NCBI GenBank assembly: GCA_000499405.2
Contig: HG738137.1
Coordinates: 9,783,459-9,847,458, forward strand
Length of the DNA: 64,000 bases
Origin: Onchocerca volvulus
Taxonomy: Eukaryota > Nematoda > Chromadorea > Rhabditida > Onchocercidae
Direction: 5' to 3'
Both the position numbers and the translations under genes were made by a program. The notes below the pieces were generated by a model. It was not told where the DNA came from and did not search any database. It saw only the letters and a list, made by a program, of their open reading frames with translations. Below, in pieces: positions 27,393 to 39,800 of this stretch (the stretch's first letter is position 1; every line of letters begins with the position of its first letter).

Positions 27393-30300
27393 ATGCCAGG
27401 AGCATTCGAAGATCTGTTGAATAAGTCGGACCGATTGTCGGTACCATCTAAAATTATTCCAAAAGAATCATTAACATCATCGGTAATAATGCACTTCATT
27501 TTTCCCAAAACCTTTTCTCGAACATAAAAAGAACTAATAAATGACTAATTTCATATCCAAATCAGCATTTTTGATTAAAATTTAAATTTTATTCCTCTAA
27601 ATCTAAACTTCCATGAATAATAGAATTAAATTAACTGTTATTATTAGATAAGGAATATTTTTTGCAGTGAAGTTCTTGCAAATCTTATAGCAGTGATAAG
27701 AAAGATGCTTACTTAATGAACTTGTTCATGGAATTATTAGAAAATCAAAAAATAGAAATTGAAATAGGAAATATAAAATCTTTTGTTCAAGTATGGATGA
27801 ATTAACAGATGAATTATCATTTCATTTCAGTACAAAACTCGTGTCGATCTTGCTTTAAATGATGTTTTTCGAAGAAGTGAAGATTTATGGAAAAAGAAAA
27901 CAGTTGCCGAGGAACGGTTATTCGATGTGGAAGTATGTTTAATCATTGTTCATGATTTTTATATTTTGCTTAATTCCATGAAATTTTGTTCTTTATTTAA
28001 TTAATTGTTGGTGTTAAAGATGGGTTTGTTACTGGGTGGAAAGGGCTTTTCACTCAGTTCAGTACCACAAATGCAAGAAGAAGCAGCAGAAAATGAAGCA
28101 GAAGAAATCGTATTGCCATCGACAGACTGCCAACACATGTTAAATGAAATTGTTGCTGAAACTTCGACTCGTACTCGTTTGGAAGCTGAAAGAGCATTCA
28201 TGAATCAACGCGTAGTGGATCAGGCATATATGATGGCTAAATCTGTAACGAAACCTATCGCTTCTGGTATTTCATCTTCCAAAGTAAGTCTTGTCCAGTT
28301 GTTGTAAATCTCATAATAATTGAAGATAACAATAATTATCCGAGTCATTCTTTAATATTTGTTAAAAAAATGCTTTTATACTTGCACAACTTCTGTTACT
28401 TGTTTGCTTTCTTAGTTTGCGACACGAATTTCGTATGATAAGCTCCTAGCATTTTCCTTACTAAATTATCAATTAATTTTGCTAATTAATCTTTTTTAAA
28501 TAAAAATATAAATATTTTGATCATGATCTTTGTTGGAAAGTTATATACATATTCGATGTTTCATGTCAAAAGTAAAATTTTTTGATTTTGTTAACTTCGA
28601 ACCCATATCGCAGATACAACAGTTTTTCAGGCAACAAATTTGGATTCTATCAAGTCCATCAAGCCTGGTGATAGTATAGAATTGACATTCGCCCAGGGAG
28701 TAAGTTTCCAAATTTAACACAAGTTATGTTAGGGGAAAAGTGGAAGTGGTTCGATTGAACGAAATATGTTTTTTTCGATGATTGAAAAAATTTTTGAAAA
28801 CATCTTTTTCACTATTATTATGTATACTCTAGTCTTTTTTAATTTCCAGGTTTCTGATTACATAGCACAAAAAAAAGTGGACAAGTTAGCTATGGCTTTC
28901 AGAGAAGCTGCATCGAAATCACGCGATGATGGAATAATCGCATTATGGGAGCAGGCTCTTGCGCCACTGAATCATCCATTTGTTTCTACTGGTAATGCCA
29001 AAAATTTCCGCTCTTCAGTCTCTTGGACAAAGCACATCATTGATACAACTTTGGAATTTCTTCACAAAAAGTGAGCCAATTTTTAAGATTTCTGGCAATA
29101 TTTTTCGAGTTTACTTCCTCCTTAAAAAATCATTATGGGTCATGGTTTACTCAGATCAGGCAAAAGTATTCTTAACTAAAAGATTGTAAAATGTTTACCT
29201 TCTAAATGCAAAGCTATTTAGAGAAATTTCCTTCTCTGGCAATACAAACAGTGTTGTTGTTCAAATTTTCTATAAATGCACAGAAGATATTTTCATTCAT
29301 TCCTAAAATCATGAAAAATTATGTTCATATAGCAGAAAACAGTTTTGTAATTATGCAATATAAAGCTTTTTACAGTTTTGTTTCTCATATGGAGACAGTC
29401 GTGGAAAATAATTTAGCAGTTGCTCGAAGAGGCGGTAATCCAACGGTATTGTCGCTTGTCGATGCTTTTCTAAACGTGAAACACTTTAAGCCAACTCAGC
29501 GACACACTCAGGTAATCTGATCTCATAATATATTTATTTAAAGTTATCCTCGTTTAATCATTTTTGAAGATTTTCAGGTTATTGAGATTATAGCTGTTGG
29601 AAGTTTGCTATCCTATTTATTTCATTTAACAGTTAAATATTTTAGGATGGCGTATATGGCCCAAATGGACATGCTCTTTGGGAAGTCATTTATTATTGTT
29701 TAAGGGCTGGAGAGCTGCAGTCTGTTGCGAAGATAGCTGATTCACATTTGAAAAATTTACCATCTTGCGCAGCTGCGACTATTGCTTTACTTGAGCTTGA
29801 AAAAAGTAAAAAGTAAGTTCCTAAAAAAAATAAAAAGCAAGTTTCCTCTAAATTTATCCGTTTCTTTGAGTTTTGTGTTTGATTGTACTGTAGTTCGAGT
29901 AATTGATTTTCTAAATGACGAGAAAAAAAGTAACTCTTATATTCGATTTTGCTACTCAACATAAATCAGTATTGTATTATCATTCTGGGGATGGCTGAAA
30001 TTGTTAATATAAATTTTATGTGAGTACGATTTAATCATTTTGAATGAGAGTGTTTAATTTAATACCCAGTTTAATATTAGGCTTTCTGCTGATGTTCGAT
30101 TGAAAGTGAAGGCAGAATGGCGTTGTGAATCACCTTCGTTTGTGGATATCTACAAAAAGGCAGTATATTGTGCTCTGCTTGGTGGTGATGTGCCTGAAGT
30201 GTGCAACAATTTGGAAAATTGGCTTTGGTTGAAATTGTATCCATGTGGCATAGACCCTGCGCTTTCACCTGCAGTTTTCAGAGAGCTTCAGAGACTTATA

Positions 30301-33300
30301 TCTGTTGATTACGGTAATTTGTAATATATAGCTTTAATGCAGTGCAAATTAATTGCTGCAAATAAATAGTAAGCTGAACAAAAATGCGGATACTGTTAGA
30401 ATGTCACGAAATTCATTACAAGGAGCCTCAAGGTACACGAGGGCAATGAATAATGAAGTTAATCTAAGATTAGATATCATTTCTAATTTACTATTGAAGT
30501 TTATTTGAAAATTATCAAAACTCTGTATGTTAATCAACGAAGGTCAGATAATTCGAACAATATGGAAAAAGTAGTCAGTGAGAGCATTAAAATGACAGTT
30601 TCGCATATAAATTATAAATCTGCATTGTGAAGGTCGTGTATTGGCGTATATAGTATGTATCTGCGTTATCAGTAAAAGATATGCTACACTGAGTGACCAA
30701 AGAGTTCAGCTGATCTCGATATATCATTGATTATTTTTAGGTGAGAGTTATTTTGTCGGCAATGATGGAAGTGTATTAATTTATTTTCAAGCATTATGGC
30801 TAACGGGCCAATATGAACGTGCGATAAATCTATTACACAGGTTATTCCTATGTTTCGCTCTTGTTATAGAATGTAATATCTTTTATTACTATTAGGTAGA
30901 ATTTGAATTTGAAGGAATTTCTTATTCTCCTTAAAAGTTTTTTGAGAGACAAAATTTTGAAAGCAATACAAATTTTGCAATAACTGTGATTTAAAAATTT
31001 TTATCTTGGTAATATGTATGAACTATAAAAAATTCTACTCAACAGTAGTTTTTTCCAACGTTTTATTTCTCTTTATTACAAAATTAAAATGTCATTTGTA
31101 TTCGATATCAGTACTGGTTAAAGTCATGTAAAATAGCAATAAAAACAAAGCTAAAAAAAAAATATAGAAAAATAGTTTAGAATAATTTTTTGGTGAATTA
31201 CAACAAATTACAGGAATAATATGTTGATACATGCTGTGCATATAGCAATTTTATTATTTCTCAATAATATATTGATTCTTGTTGACGATATCGCACATCC
31301 AATATGTTAGTTTTTTAAGTGAAATCTCAAAAATCCTTACTGTTATCTCAGATCAATATTTGATTTACATTTTAAACAAATTTAACAAAATCAATGAGAG
31401 AATCCAATAGTATTTTGCAAATTTTGCAAAATGTTCATATATAACTGTTTGCTTTATCTATCATGGATAATAACAGTGAACAATTACTTGAATTGTGAAT
31501 TCGAAGTTTTATGTAAATTTTAGTACTAAGTCAGCAAGATGACCCAATACAAAGCTCGCTTAATTTTTGTCGCCTTATTTTGCTCTATATGAAGGGATTT
31601 GAATGTACTGATGTTGAACGTACTTTGGATTACGCATATTTTTTAAACAAGATGGAATCGCCTGTTGGTAAGAAATTTCTCATATAAGTTATTTCTCGCT
31701 TGATTTCTCCAATTCTGAATGCATTCCAGAGTGAAATAGAAAATTTTCGACAGAATGCAGCTATGTTCCAATTGAAATTGATGTGATCCGCAAGGAAATC
31801 ATTGTTATAGATGAAGTAGATCGGACGAAAATTTCTAGAGATTGAATTTGAATTGAGTTTTTACGAACATGCAAACGTTCCTAGCATGACTATACATGAC
31901 ATTCATATCCTTTTCATAACATTAGTATCACTATATTAAAAATTCGATGTATTAGTAAATTATCACTTTCATTATTGTGTAGAAGGCGAAGAATTTAATC
32001 GTATAAGAAAAAGACTGTTGCAGGTGGAAATTTGTTTTACTCGTGCATTTCTCGTGCGGTTTATTTGAGTGATGAGACATGGCGTATTATTGGGAAAATT
32101 AATGAAAATGGTATTCGACATGAAGGTCTTATTGATAAGTATGCCAAAGATATCAATATTGAAGATGCTGTTGCAAAAGTTGCTTCAGATACTGAAATCA
32201 GCGGTGACGGAACACTTGCTGGGCAACTTTATGTGGCTGCTAGTGTTAGTTTTCATCTCATTAAACTTCTCGATTGATTGAAGTGATTTCGATAAAGGAC
32301 GTCTCGAAATCAATAAAATTATCTGCAAATTTAATCATTATCTGAAAAATTTCAATTCTAAGTTTATAAATCATAGAAGTAAAAAAAATTTTGCATATAG
32401 CATATCGACGATGCAATACGATTAGCTTGTGAAGGCTTGGCTAAAGAAATCACTCGACAGAAAGATGTTGGTGAAGCTCGTAAATACGCTCTGTGGCTTG
32501 GAAATATTTGCAAACATTCAGCAGTAACAACTGAAAGGAATACATTGGATGCACTTCCAACTTTGTATCTCTTGCTCGATCTTTCCACATTTTTTCAATT
32601 TTACCATGATAAGAAGTAAGTCAATGGTTTTGAATAATTTTATTTTATCGTATCATCACTTTATATTGATGTCGTTTATTGCCTTATTTAAATGCATGAG
32701 AAAACAAAACTTTATCACTGATGAAGATTAAAACATATGCTAGCTATGGCGGAAAAGGCGAATAATGTGAAATGTCTTTTCTTACCTTTTGGGAAATGTT
32801 GCTTTTCTTCAGATGGGTTATAGGTGTTTTATATTGGATCGAGCAAGTTTTTTCATCTTTTTGGTTTATCTTAATCTATAGATTTCGTGAATGACTGGAA
32901 AAAAGGTTTCTAAGCAGAGCTTTTGTTACATATCTTGCCTGGTCCGAGCAAAAAAATGCTCTTGTCAAAATACCCCATCATGTTTTAAACTGGAAATGAG
33001 GACAGGGAACTTAAGGCATACATAAATAAGAGTGATATGTTTATCTCGGAATTTTTTTTAACACATAGAACAACTGGAGAAATCAATCTTATAATATTTA
33101 TCTACCTAACAGTTTAATCATTAAATGATTGTTTGGTATATATCTCTTTAAAATTTTTATAGATTCGAAGCTTGCATGGAAATAATTAAGAAATTGAAAT
33201 GTATACCAATGAATGCAGATGAAGTGCAGGCATTCGTATCCACATTTTACATGGTCTCTGATCAAGTTAGTTTCTATTTTTAATATACAGTTGAAAAGTT

Positions 33301-33955
33301 AAAAACTACTTTTTGTTTGCTTTTTACGCATATTTCAGAGCTCTCGAAAATTAGCGGGATTCTGGCTGAAATAGAAAGCATCAACAATTTTATTTATAGG
33401 CTCATTAGTGCCATAAAAATTTTATGAATATATATATTTTTATATGTTTCCTTGTTTGTTTTCTTTTTTTTTCTTGGTTCTTTATTTTTTTATTTTTTGG
33501 TTTCCATGAACACTGTTTTCTGAATAATTAGTTCTTGAAAATTTTATATCTTTGCTTGGTATTGCTAAAAGTTTCTTTATTAATTTCCTTATTAAACAAG
33601 ATGATGCATGAGTCTTTCAATAAATCGTTGCTTTTAAGATTGATATTTTCGGTCAGGATTGATGGGACTTTGAATAACTATAGTTAGCAATATTAATCCT
33701 TAGTAACATTAGAAAATATATTGAGTCAGAGGATCTTGTCGAGCATCTTTTTCTTTTCAGATGCGGTTGGTGCTACCGGATTTATGCTTAGCAGTAATGA
33801 AATTATTGGCAGAAGAATTGAATCGAAATCCAGGAGCAGGCGATGAACTTCGATCGTCGGCCAAAGCAATTATTTTGTATGTTGCGATGATTCCATATCG
33901 ATTTCCCTCACAAATTAGTACGCAAATTCTGCAGTTAAGCACAATTTTTGACTAA
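27393..33955 (+). CDS. npp-13: Nucleoporin NUP93 (Nic96 family)
   Basis: This is a structural scaffold protein of the inner ring of the nuclear pore complex. Fifteen exons join in frame: 27393-27482, 27831-27932, 28020-28283, 28631-28699, 28850-29070, 29376-29511, 29646-29812, 30081-30313, 30741-30840, 31214-31305, 31524-31667, 32024-32244, 32401-32615, 33163-33265, 33761-33955. The product is about 783 residues, close to the 800-820 of animal NUP93. It is an all-helical NIC domain without enzymatic motifs. Diagnostic stretches are GHALWEVIYYCLRAGELQSV, YKKAVYCALLGGDVPE with ENWLWLKLYPC, SVLIYFQALWLTGQYERAI, NFCRLILLYMKGFECTD and LPTLYLLLDLSTFFQFYHD. The N-terminus is short of the usual coiled coil but present. 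The ATG at 27393 follows a leader acceptor. An AATAAA at 34013 lies 58 nt after the stop. The symbol is the C. elegans name for this family. The acceptor of exon 4 was chosen at the TTTTTCAG nearest the phase-consistent codon. Confidence 0.93.
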
Positions 33956-35377
33956 ATGGAACTCTTACGGTGATATATGTTACTTATTGTTCTATTAATC
34001 AGTGATTATGTGAATAAATGTCTTTATTGCTAAAATTCATGCTGAAAATTACACTGTTTTGAATTATGTCAAAAATTTGGAAAATGTCGAGTTATTGAAC
34101 TTCTAATGAGATACAATTAATTTAAAGTTAGTGGACAATCAATTTTCGAAAATTTTTTCAAGTAATTGCCTTCACTCATCCTTCTATTTATTTACATGCA
34201 GTGTTTATTATTCTTATGTATTCTTTTTCACAGAATTGTATTTTTAAAATGTTGACATTTTAATTTTGATCTGAAGAAATTTCAAGACGTACACGTTTTG
34301 CAATATGCAGCCATTTAAATTATATAGTTAGAATATTACTGTTTCATTGCTGACGTTTGTTTTTGAATTGTTATTTTTTTTTTCTTTTTGATTTTTTGAT
34401 TAAAATCTTTTTCCTATTGTTCTGTCAGTTCTTATTTGATCGTCAATTCGAAAAGTGATTGTTTCATTATATGAATATTATTTTAAATTTTAATTCTCCA
34501 ATTTTTTTACAGTATTTGAGTTTTCTATGATTCTGGATATATTTGGATGTGCATAGTTCAGGAGCGATTTGTAAGATTTTTGTGTTGACGATTAAAAATC
34601 AAATTTTTTAATTTTTAGTTTCTTAGTTCAGACGATTAGAAATCAATTTTAGCAGTTGAATATTATTTTCTGAATATTTCCGAGTTGTGTATCTACTGTG
34701 GCGTTATACTATATCTTCATCACTGCCGTTCGAAATTAGATGTTTATCACATCCTTTCTTATCCTTTCGGAGATTGATGTCTCTTCTTACCTCTCGTCGG
34801 GAAAATTAACCGAAAGTCGCTTCTTTTTTTATAGTTCTAATATCCATGAATGCTACTGCAATTACACATTTGTGTTTGGTTTCTAGAAACCGTTTTTTAT
34901 TAAAAAGTTATTGGTTTGATCTATGAGTGTTATAGGTTTTGCTAAAATTATTCCTTATTTTTTTCGGAGACAGAAAATGAAAATTTGAAAAAATTGAGTG
35001 GTAGAAAAAGAAGAGAGAGGAAGGATGACTGATAGTCACAAATAACAGGAATTAAAATTCGTAAGAGATTCATGGGAATATATGTTGGTAGGAAATTATA
35101 ATCGAGAAACATTAAAACTCTTAATTTATAAATTAGTTATGTTGTAATATTGTTTCCAGCTTGATTTGACATTTGCCGATGGAAATATATCTTGTTTAGT
35201 CAATTTTATATTATGCCTAACCAATGCCATAATTGCAAATTCATTTTATACAGTTTATACAAATACTTGAAGATCAAAATGCATAATATTTTGGAAGAGT
35301 GGTGCAGGTAGAGATATATCAGTTCTGGTTGAAACATATATCGATAACTGGGGAAGTGAGCATTTTTATGATCGAGG
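33956..35377. other. Intergenic after NUP93
   Basis: It contains the NUP93 3' UTR with AATAAA at 34013-34018. Beyond that is T-rich sequence with no supported gene. Confidence 0.5.
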
Positions 35378-35945
35378 AATGCTGTCTTTTGATTATTTTA
35401 AACCGATTCGAAGGAATTTTTCCGGAAAAGGAGGTACTTTGCAGGGTCTTTTGTTAAGGAGTGTTCCATTTGTTGCCAGATCGGCAGAGATTTCTCACTA
35501 AATTCATTTTTTTTCCCCTTGGTTTTTTGACTTTTATCTTTTAGTTCACATTTCAGTAAATCGGTTGTTTGCAAGAGCTATCTTTGCAGCTTCAAAGTAA
35601 GTCCAAATGATAAGAATGTTTGCATTATTGATGACATATTATATCACTTTTTTTCTTAAATTTCATGTGAAGTGCAAATTGAACATTGTTTTACATTAGC
35701 TTGTGTTTATTAAATTTACTTTTTTGATGCTAACGCATAATTAAATGGCTTGATGTGCAGTTTGCAATACGATATCTATGGTATCTCTTAAAAACTAATT
35801 GCTGTTACATCAACTTTGAAAAAATCCAAAAATGCAGAAAATTGGGTCAAGAAATGTATGGATTGATAGAATTCTTTTTCTGATTCCATTTTTTCATAAA
35901 TATTTTAGTTTACGTGAAACACAAGAAGAACGTGAAATAATTCTA
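35378..35945 (+). CDS. Possible small gene encoding a basic peptide of about 45 residues
   Basis: Three exons join in phase: an ATG at 35378 running to a GTAC donor near 35433, a middle exon after CACATTTCAG (about 35560-35597, GTAAGT donor), and a last exon after ATATTTTAG (about 35910 to the TAA near 35945-35947). The peptide starts MLSFDYFKPIRRNFSGKG, continues NRLFARAIFAAS and ends LRETQEEREIIL. The frame is also open upstream of the ATG for about 90 nt, so the true start may be further left. I do not recognise the family. A short, Arg-rich N-terminus with a small hydrophobic patch and charged tail would suit a small mitochondrial or membrane-associated protein, but that is speculation. 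Both introns have good borders, which is the main support. Confidence 0.4.
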
Positions 35946-35947
35946 TA

Positions 35948-36830
35948 AAAGGTGATTATCAATTTACAAAATTAGATTTTTGTATCTGATGGGAAGATAT
36001 AAGTTGATTGTATTGATTATTTCGTTTAACGGTAAATTTAGAATAATTTAAAGAAAAAATTCTTTCAATTTCTTCAAATTGAAATTATGAAACTATATGA
36101 AGCAGTTATCTGAATTTGGAATATATTTATAAACTATTTTATCCTCAGTTTTTTTTTTTGCCGCTAAAATTAAGCAATTTGAACCGTCAATAATCGAACT
36201 AGTCAATCATCCATAATTTTAATAATAGGCAGTTTAAGCTTACTTCTAACATCGATCATCCATTCAACAAAGTAATATATTGACGGTTTTTATATGGTAA
36301 AATATTTAACTATCAATAAATCATCAAATTGTGTGAGATTTTTGAACTCATTACATTTGCATGCAGTTTCCGACTTGTACGTATTAGTGTGAAGGACATT
36401 ACAAAAAATGACTATTTGTGATTGCAGGCATTTGGTGACTTCGTTTATTCAGCCTACTGTTTCTCATCATTTATTGCTGTACTCAGCAGTAAGAGTACAA
36501 AATGTTTACCTTATTGAAAGCTGCTTCCAGAAAGCAACAATTAATCGAACAAACTCGGTAATAGATATTATGAATTCCATTATAATGGATTAGTGAATTT
36601 TGAAATCAATCATTTTTGGTTTTTATTAGATAATTTGAGAAATAATGCGACTTCTTCCAATTTATCGATGCTTCAGATTGATTACTTTGATTGTTTTGAG
36701 CCAAGTACCATAACATCGTTTCGGGAGTAGAATCAAAACTTTCTATTGCCTTTGAAAATACGCAACAAAGCAATGAAATATATCTAATATCTCATATCAT
36801 ATTGGAAATAACAGGGAAGATAATTTATCA
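35948..36830. other. Intergenic before DMGDH
   Basis: A 61-codon plus-strand frame at 36408-36593 follows a GATTGCAG acceptor-like site but resembles nothing. An 11-bp inverted repeat (aaccgtcaata, 36182-36192 and 36278-36288) spans about 107 bp. A probable leader acceptor (AACAG ending 36814) sits 16 nt before the DMGDH ATG. Confidence 0.4.
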
Positions 36831-39800
36831 ATGTGCCATGTGGCATTTGATTGGAATATTCTGGAAAAAATTAATGATTTTAACGCAAATCTACTTCGTT
36901 TGATCCATCCACTTGTAAGGCTGTCAGTAGGTCGAAAAATACTTTCAGCAAATAGCATGAGAATAAGTAATGATGTATTGGGGAAAGATTTTTTGGTCTT
37001 ATTAAAACTTAGATTTATAGAATAAAATTTTTCAATCATAAATTTACAATAGTAAATTATATAGGCATCTTAGTGAAATATCAAAAGATATATTTGCATT
37101 AATTGTTGGTGGCGGTATTGTTGGAACATCGGTAGCCTATCATTTGGCGCTTCGCGGTATTTGTGATATTGTTTTATTGGAGAGAGGAAAATTAGCAGAC
37201 GGAATAGCACTGCACTCGGTTTGATTTCTAGACTTTTATTTTGTTCAAAATTAAAGATGTAATTTTGTTTAAATTATTTTAGTAATATTTTTGACGAAGT
37301 TTTGCTGCAAGAGTTCGATGTGGTAAAGTCCTTTATTTCAAAATGTTATGATATTTTATTTTAGTTCCAATTACATAAACAAGCTTTGTTTCGAATTTGT
37401 TTATTTATGAATTGAAATTAACTTGTAATACCGGAATTCTTATGGCGTTTTCTGTGTAAAGCCACTTTTACATTTTTAGAGAGAATAATTATTGATTACT
37501 TCACATTTTTCGATTCAATATTTTAAGATATTGCTTAAGAACTAGAAATGTATACTAACTTTTGTCCTAGTTCTATTTCAAATTTATAGCCAGGTCTGGT
37601 TAGCTCGGCACATCCAATTCATCGCTACAAGCCGTTCCTCGCATGGTCTGTTGAATTGTATGCACGTCTAGAAGAAGAAACAGGAGTGGTATGCTTTTCA
37701 ACCGTCTAACTTCGGAAGTTTTATTTAATTTTGTGGTTTCCATTGTCATTATATAGTCTTGTCTTTCGACTGCATATAATTTCAGAATCTTGAATTTTCT
37801 CGTCCCGGAACATTGAGATTAGCAACCAGTGAAACGCGTTTGGACGAATTTCGACAGTATACAGCTCGGGATTACTTTCAAGTACTTTTTATTTTTTCAG
37901 GAAAAAATCTATTAGATGAATCTTTTCAAAAGTTTCAATCACTTTCTTAAATTCATTTCATCATGATTCACTCCGTCATATAAGTTTAGATGCTTAAAAT
38001 TTTCGACACAAGTTTTTGAAAGTTTGATTCAGAGTTTTTGAGATCTATACTTATATGATAAAGGAATCAATAGAGTATTTTTGAAATTTTCCCACTGCTT
38101 TGTAAGTTCCATTCTTGTTTATAGAAAGGTGATGTGGCGAAAACAACGCTGATTGATACCGACGAAGTGAAAAAGTTGGTGCCTATTCTGGATACGAAAA
38201 CTGTATTAGGAGCTTTATATACATCTGGAGATGGTTATATAAATGCTCAAAATTTGACACTTGCTCTGGCCAAAGGTGCTGAAAAACGTGGTGCTATCGT
38301 TATTGAACAGTGCCCAAAAATTAAAGCAGTAGAAGAGGGAAAAACTGATTGGGTCGTAAAATTTGATGACGGCAGTCAAATACGAACTCGAAACATTGTA
38401 AATGCTGCAGGTGATAGAATTGTTGTTAGACTTGGTAAAATGATTTTAGTATGGACATTTTATAAAATCCATAGATCTTACTTCCTAAATGGCGGTTCTT
38501 CGGCTAAATTCCATCTCATCGTAATATATAACAGTATTTTTCATCGTTTGTAGATTTATGCAATAAAAAAGAAATTCAAAATGTTGACATCGGAAGCTGT
38601 TGAGTTTTTCAGTATAAATGTGAAATTTTGTCTCTTTCAATAGATATCATTTATGACGCATTCAAATCGAACTTTTGTTTGCATAAATTAATGCCTTTAA
38701 CAAAATTGTAGCCAGATGTTTGCGAATTCCATCTGCCATATGCAATTTTATTGTGAATTTTGTCCTTTCAACTCAAAAAGAATTTCAGGTCTCTGGGCTC
38801 GAGAATTTGGACGTTTGACAAACTTAGATATACCCCTTGCGATAGTAGAGCATCAATATGCACGTATTAGTCCTTTACCTGAGGTAAATCATGATTTTAC
38901 CCAAGAAGTGTGAGGCCTTCTCAGAAAGCAAAGAATTTTTTTTCAGTGATAGAAAAAGAACTTCTTGAAACAAGTTACAACAGTGGTCTGAACTAAATTA
39001 GTAATTAGATTGACATTCATATCAAATATTTTTCATTATATTTTTGATTAGAAAATCAATGCAATATTGTTTTTAAAATATAGGTGGAGCCGTTGGTGGA
39101 TTTACCGGCCATTATAGATCATGAAAGTTCGTTTTACATACACAGAGCGAATGATAGTGTGCTATTCGGTGGGTTCGAACAAAAACCTTCGGATGTTGCT
39201 ATTCGGGAAGATTTGATGGAACATATGCCAGAAGGTATTAAAAGTTAACTTTTTTTTAGATCCTACAGGGTTATTTTGTCGAATTAATTTTTCAGCTAAT
39301 TTTTTATAAGGAGTAAAAATAGCGAGATTAATAATTAATCCGATAGTAAAATTTAGTTCGTTTGCATGCGATATTTTTTAAAGTTTTGGAAGAACATTAT
39401 GGTTTTTTTTTCTTGCAATCGAATAGAAAAAATTAGATATTCAATTTTTTCTCATCTTAATTGCTTGTCTTAATCACTTGCGATTGTTTCCATCTGAACA
39501 AAGAAGAAAGTGATAAGTAAGTTTTAGGGAGAAATTCTTACTTTATTCTCAGTTGGGAGTTTTTCTTTGCAAATTTTCTCATATCATTATTTTTAATATT
39601 AACATGGATATTAAATCTCTCCAGAAGTGATCATTGAACCAGATTTCAAGCGTTTGAAACGAGCTTATGAGCGCGCATGTAATCTTATTCCATGCTTACA
39701 TGGTGTTAGTATTGACCCAAAAGCATCTGTTGTAACTATGATGGCCGATGGTTATCCGCTGGTTGGACCTATCAATCACAAACAAAATTATTGGCTTCAG

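Noticed and set aside
36408..36593. 61-codon plus-strand frame after an acceptor-like GATTGCAG
   Set aside because: No recognisable protein, and it does not join DMGDH exon 2 better than the 36831 exon.
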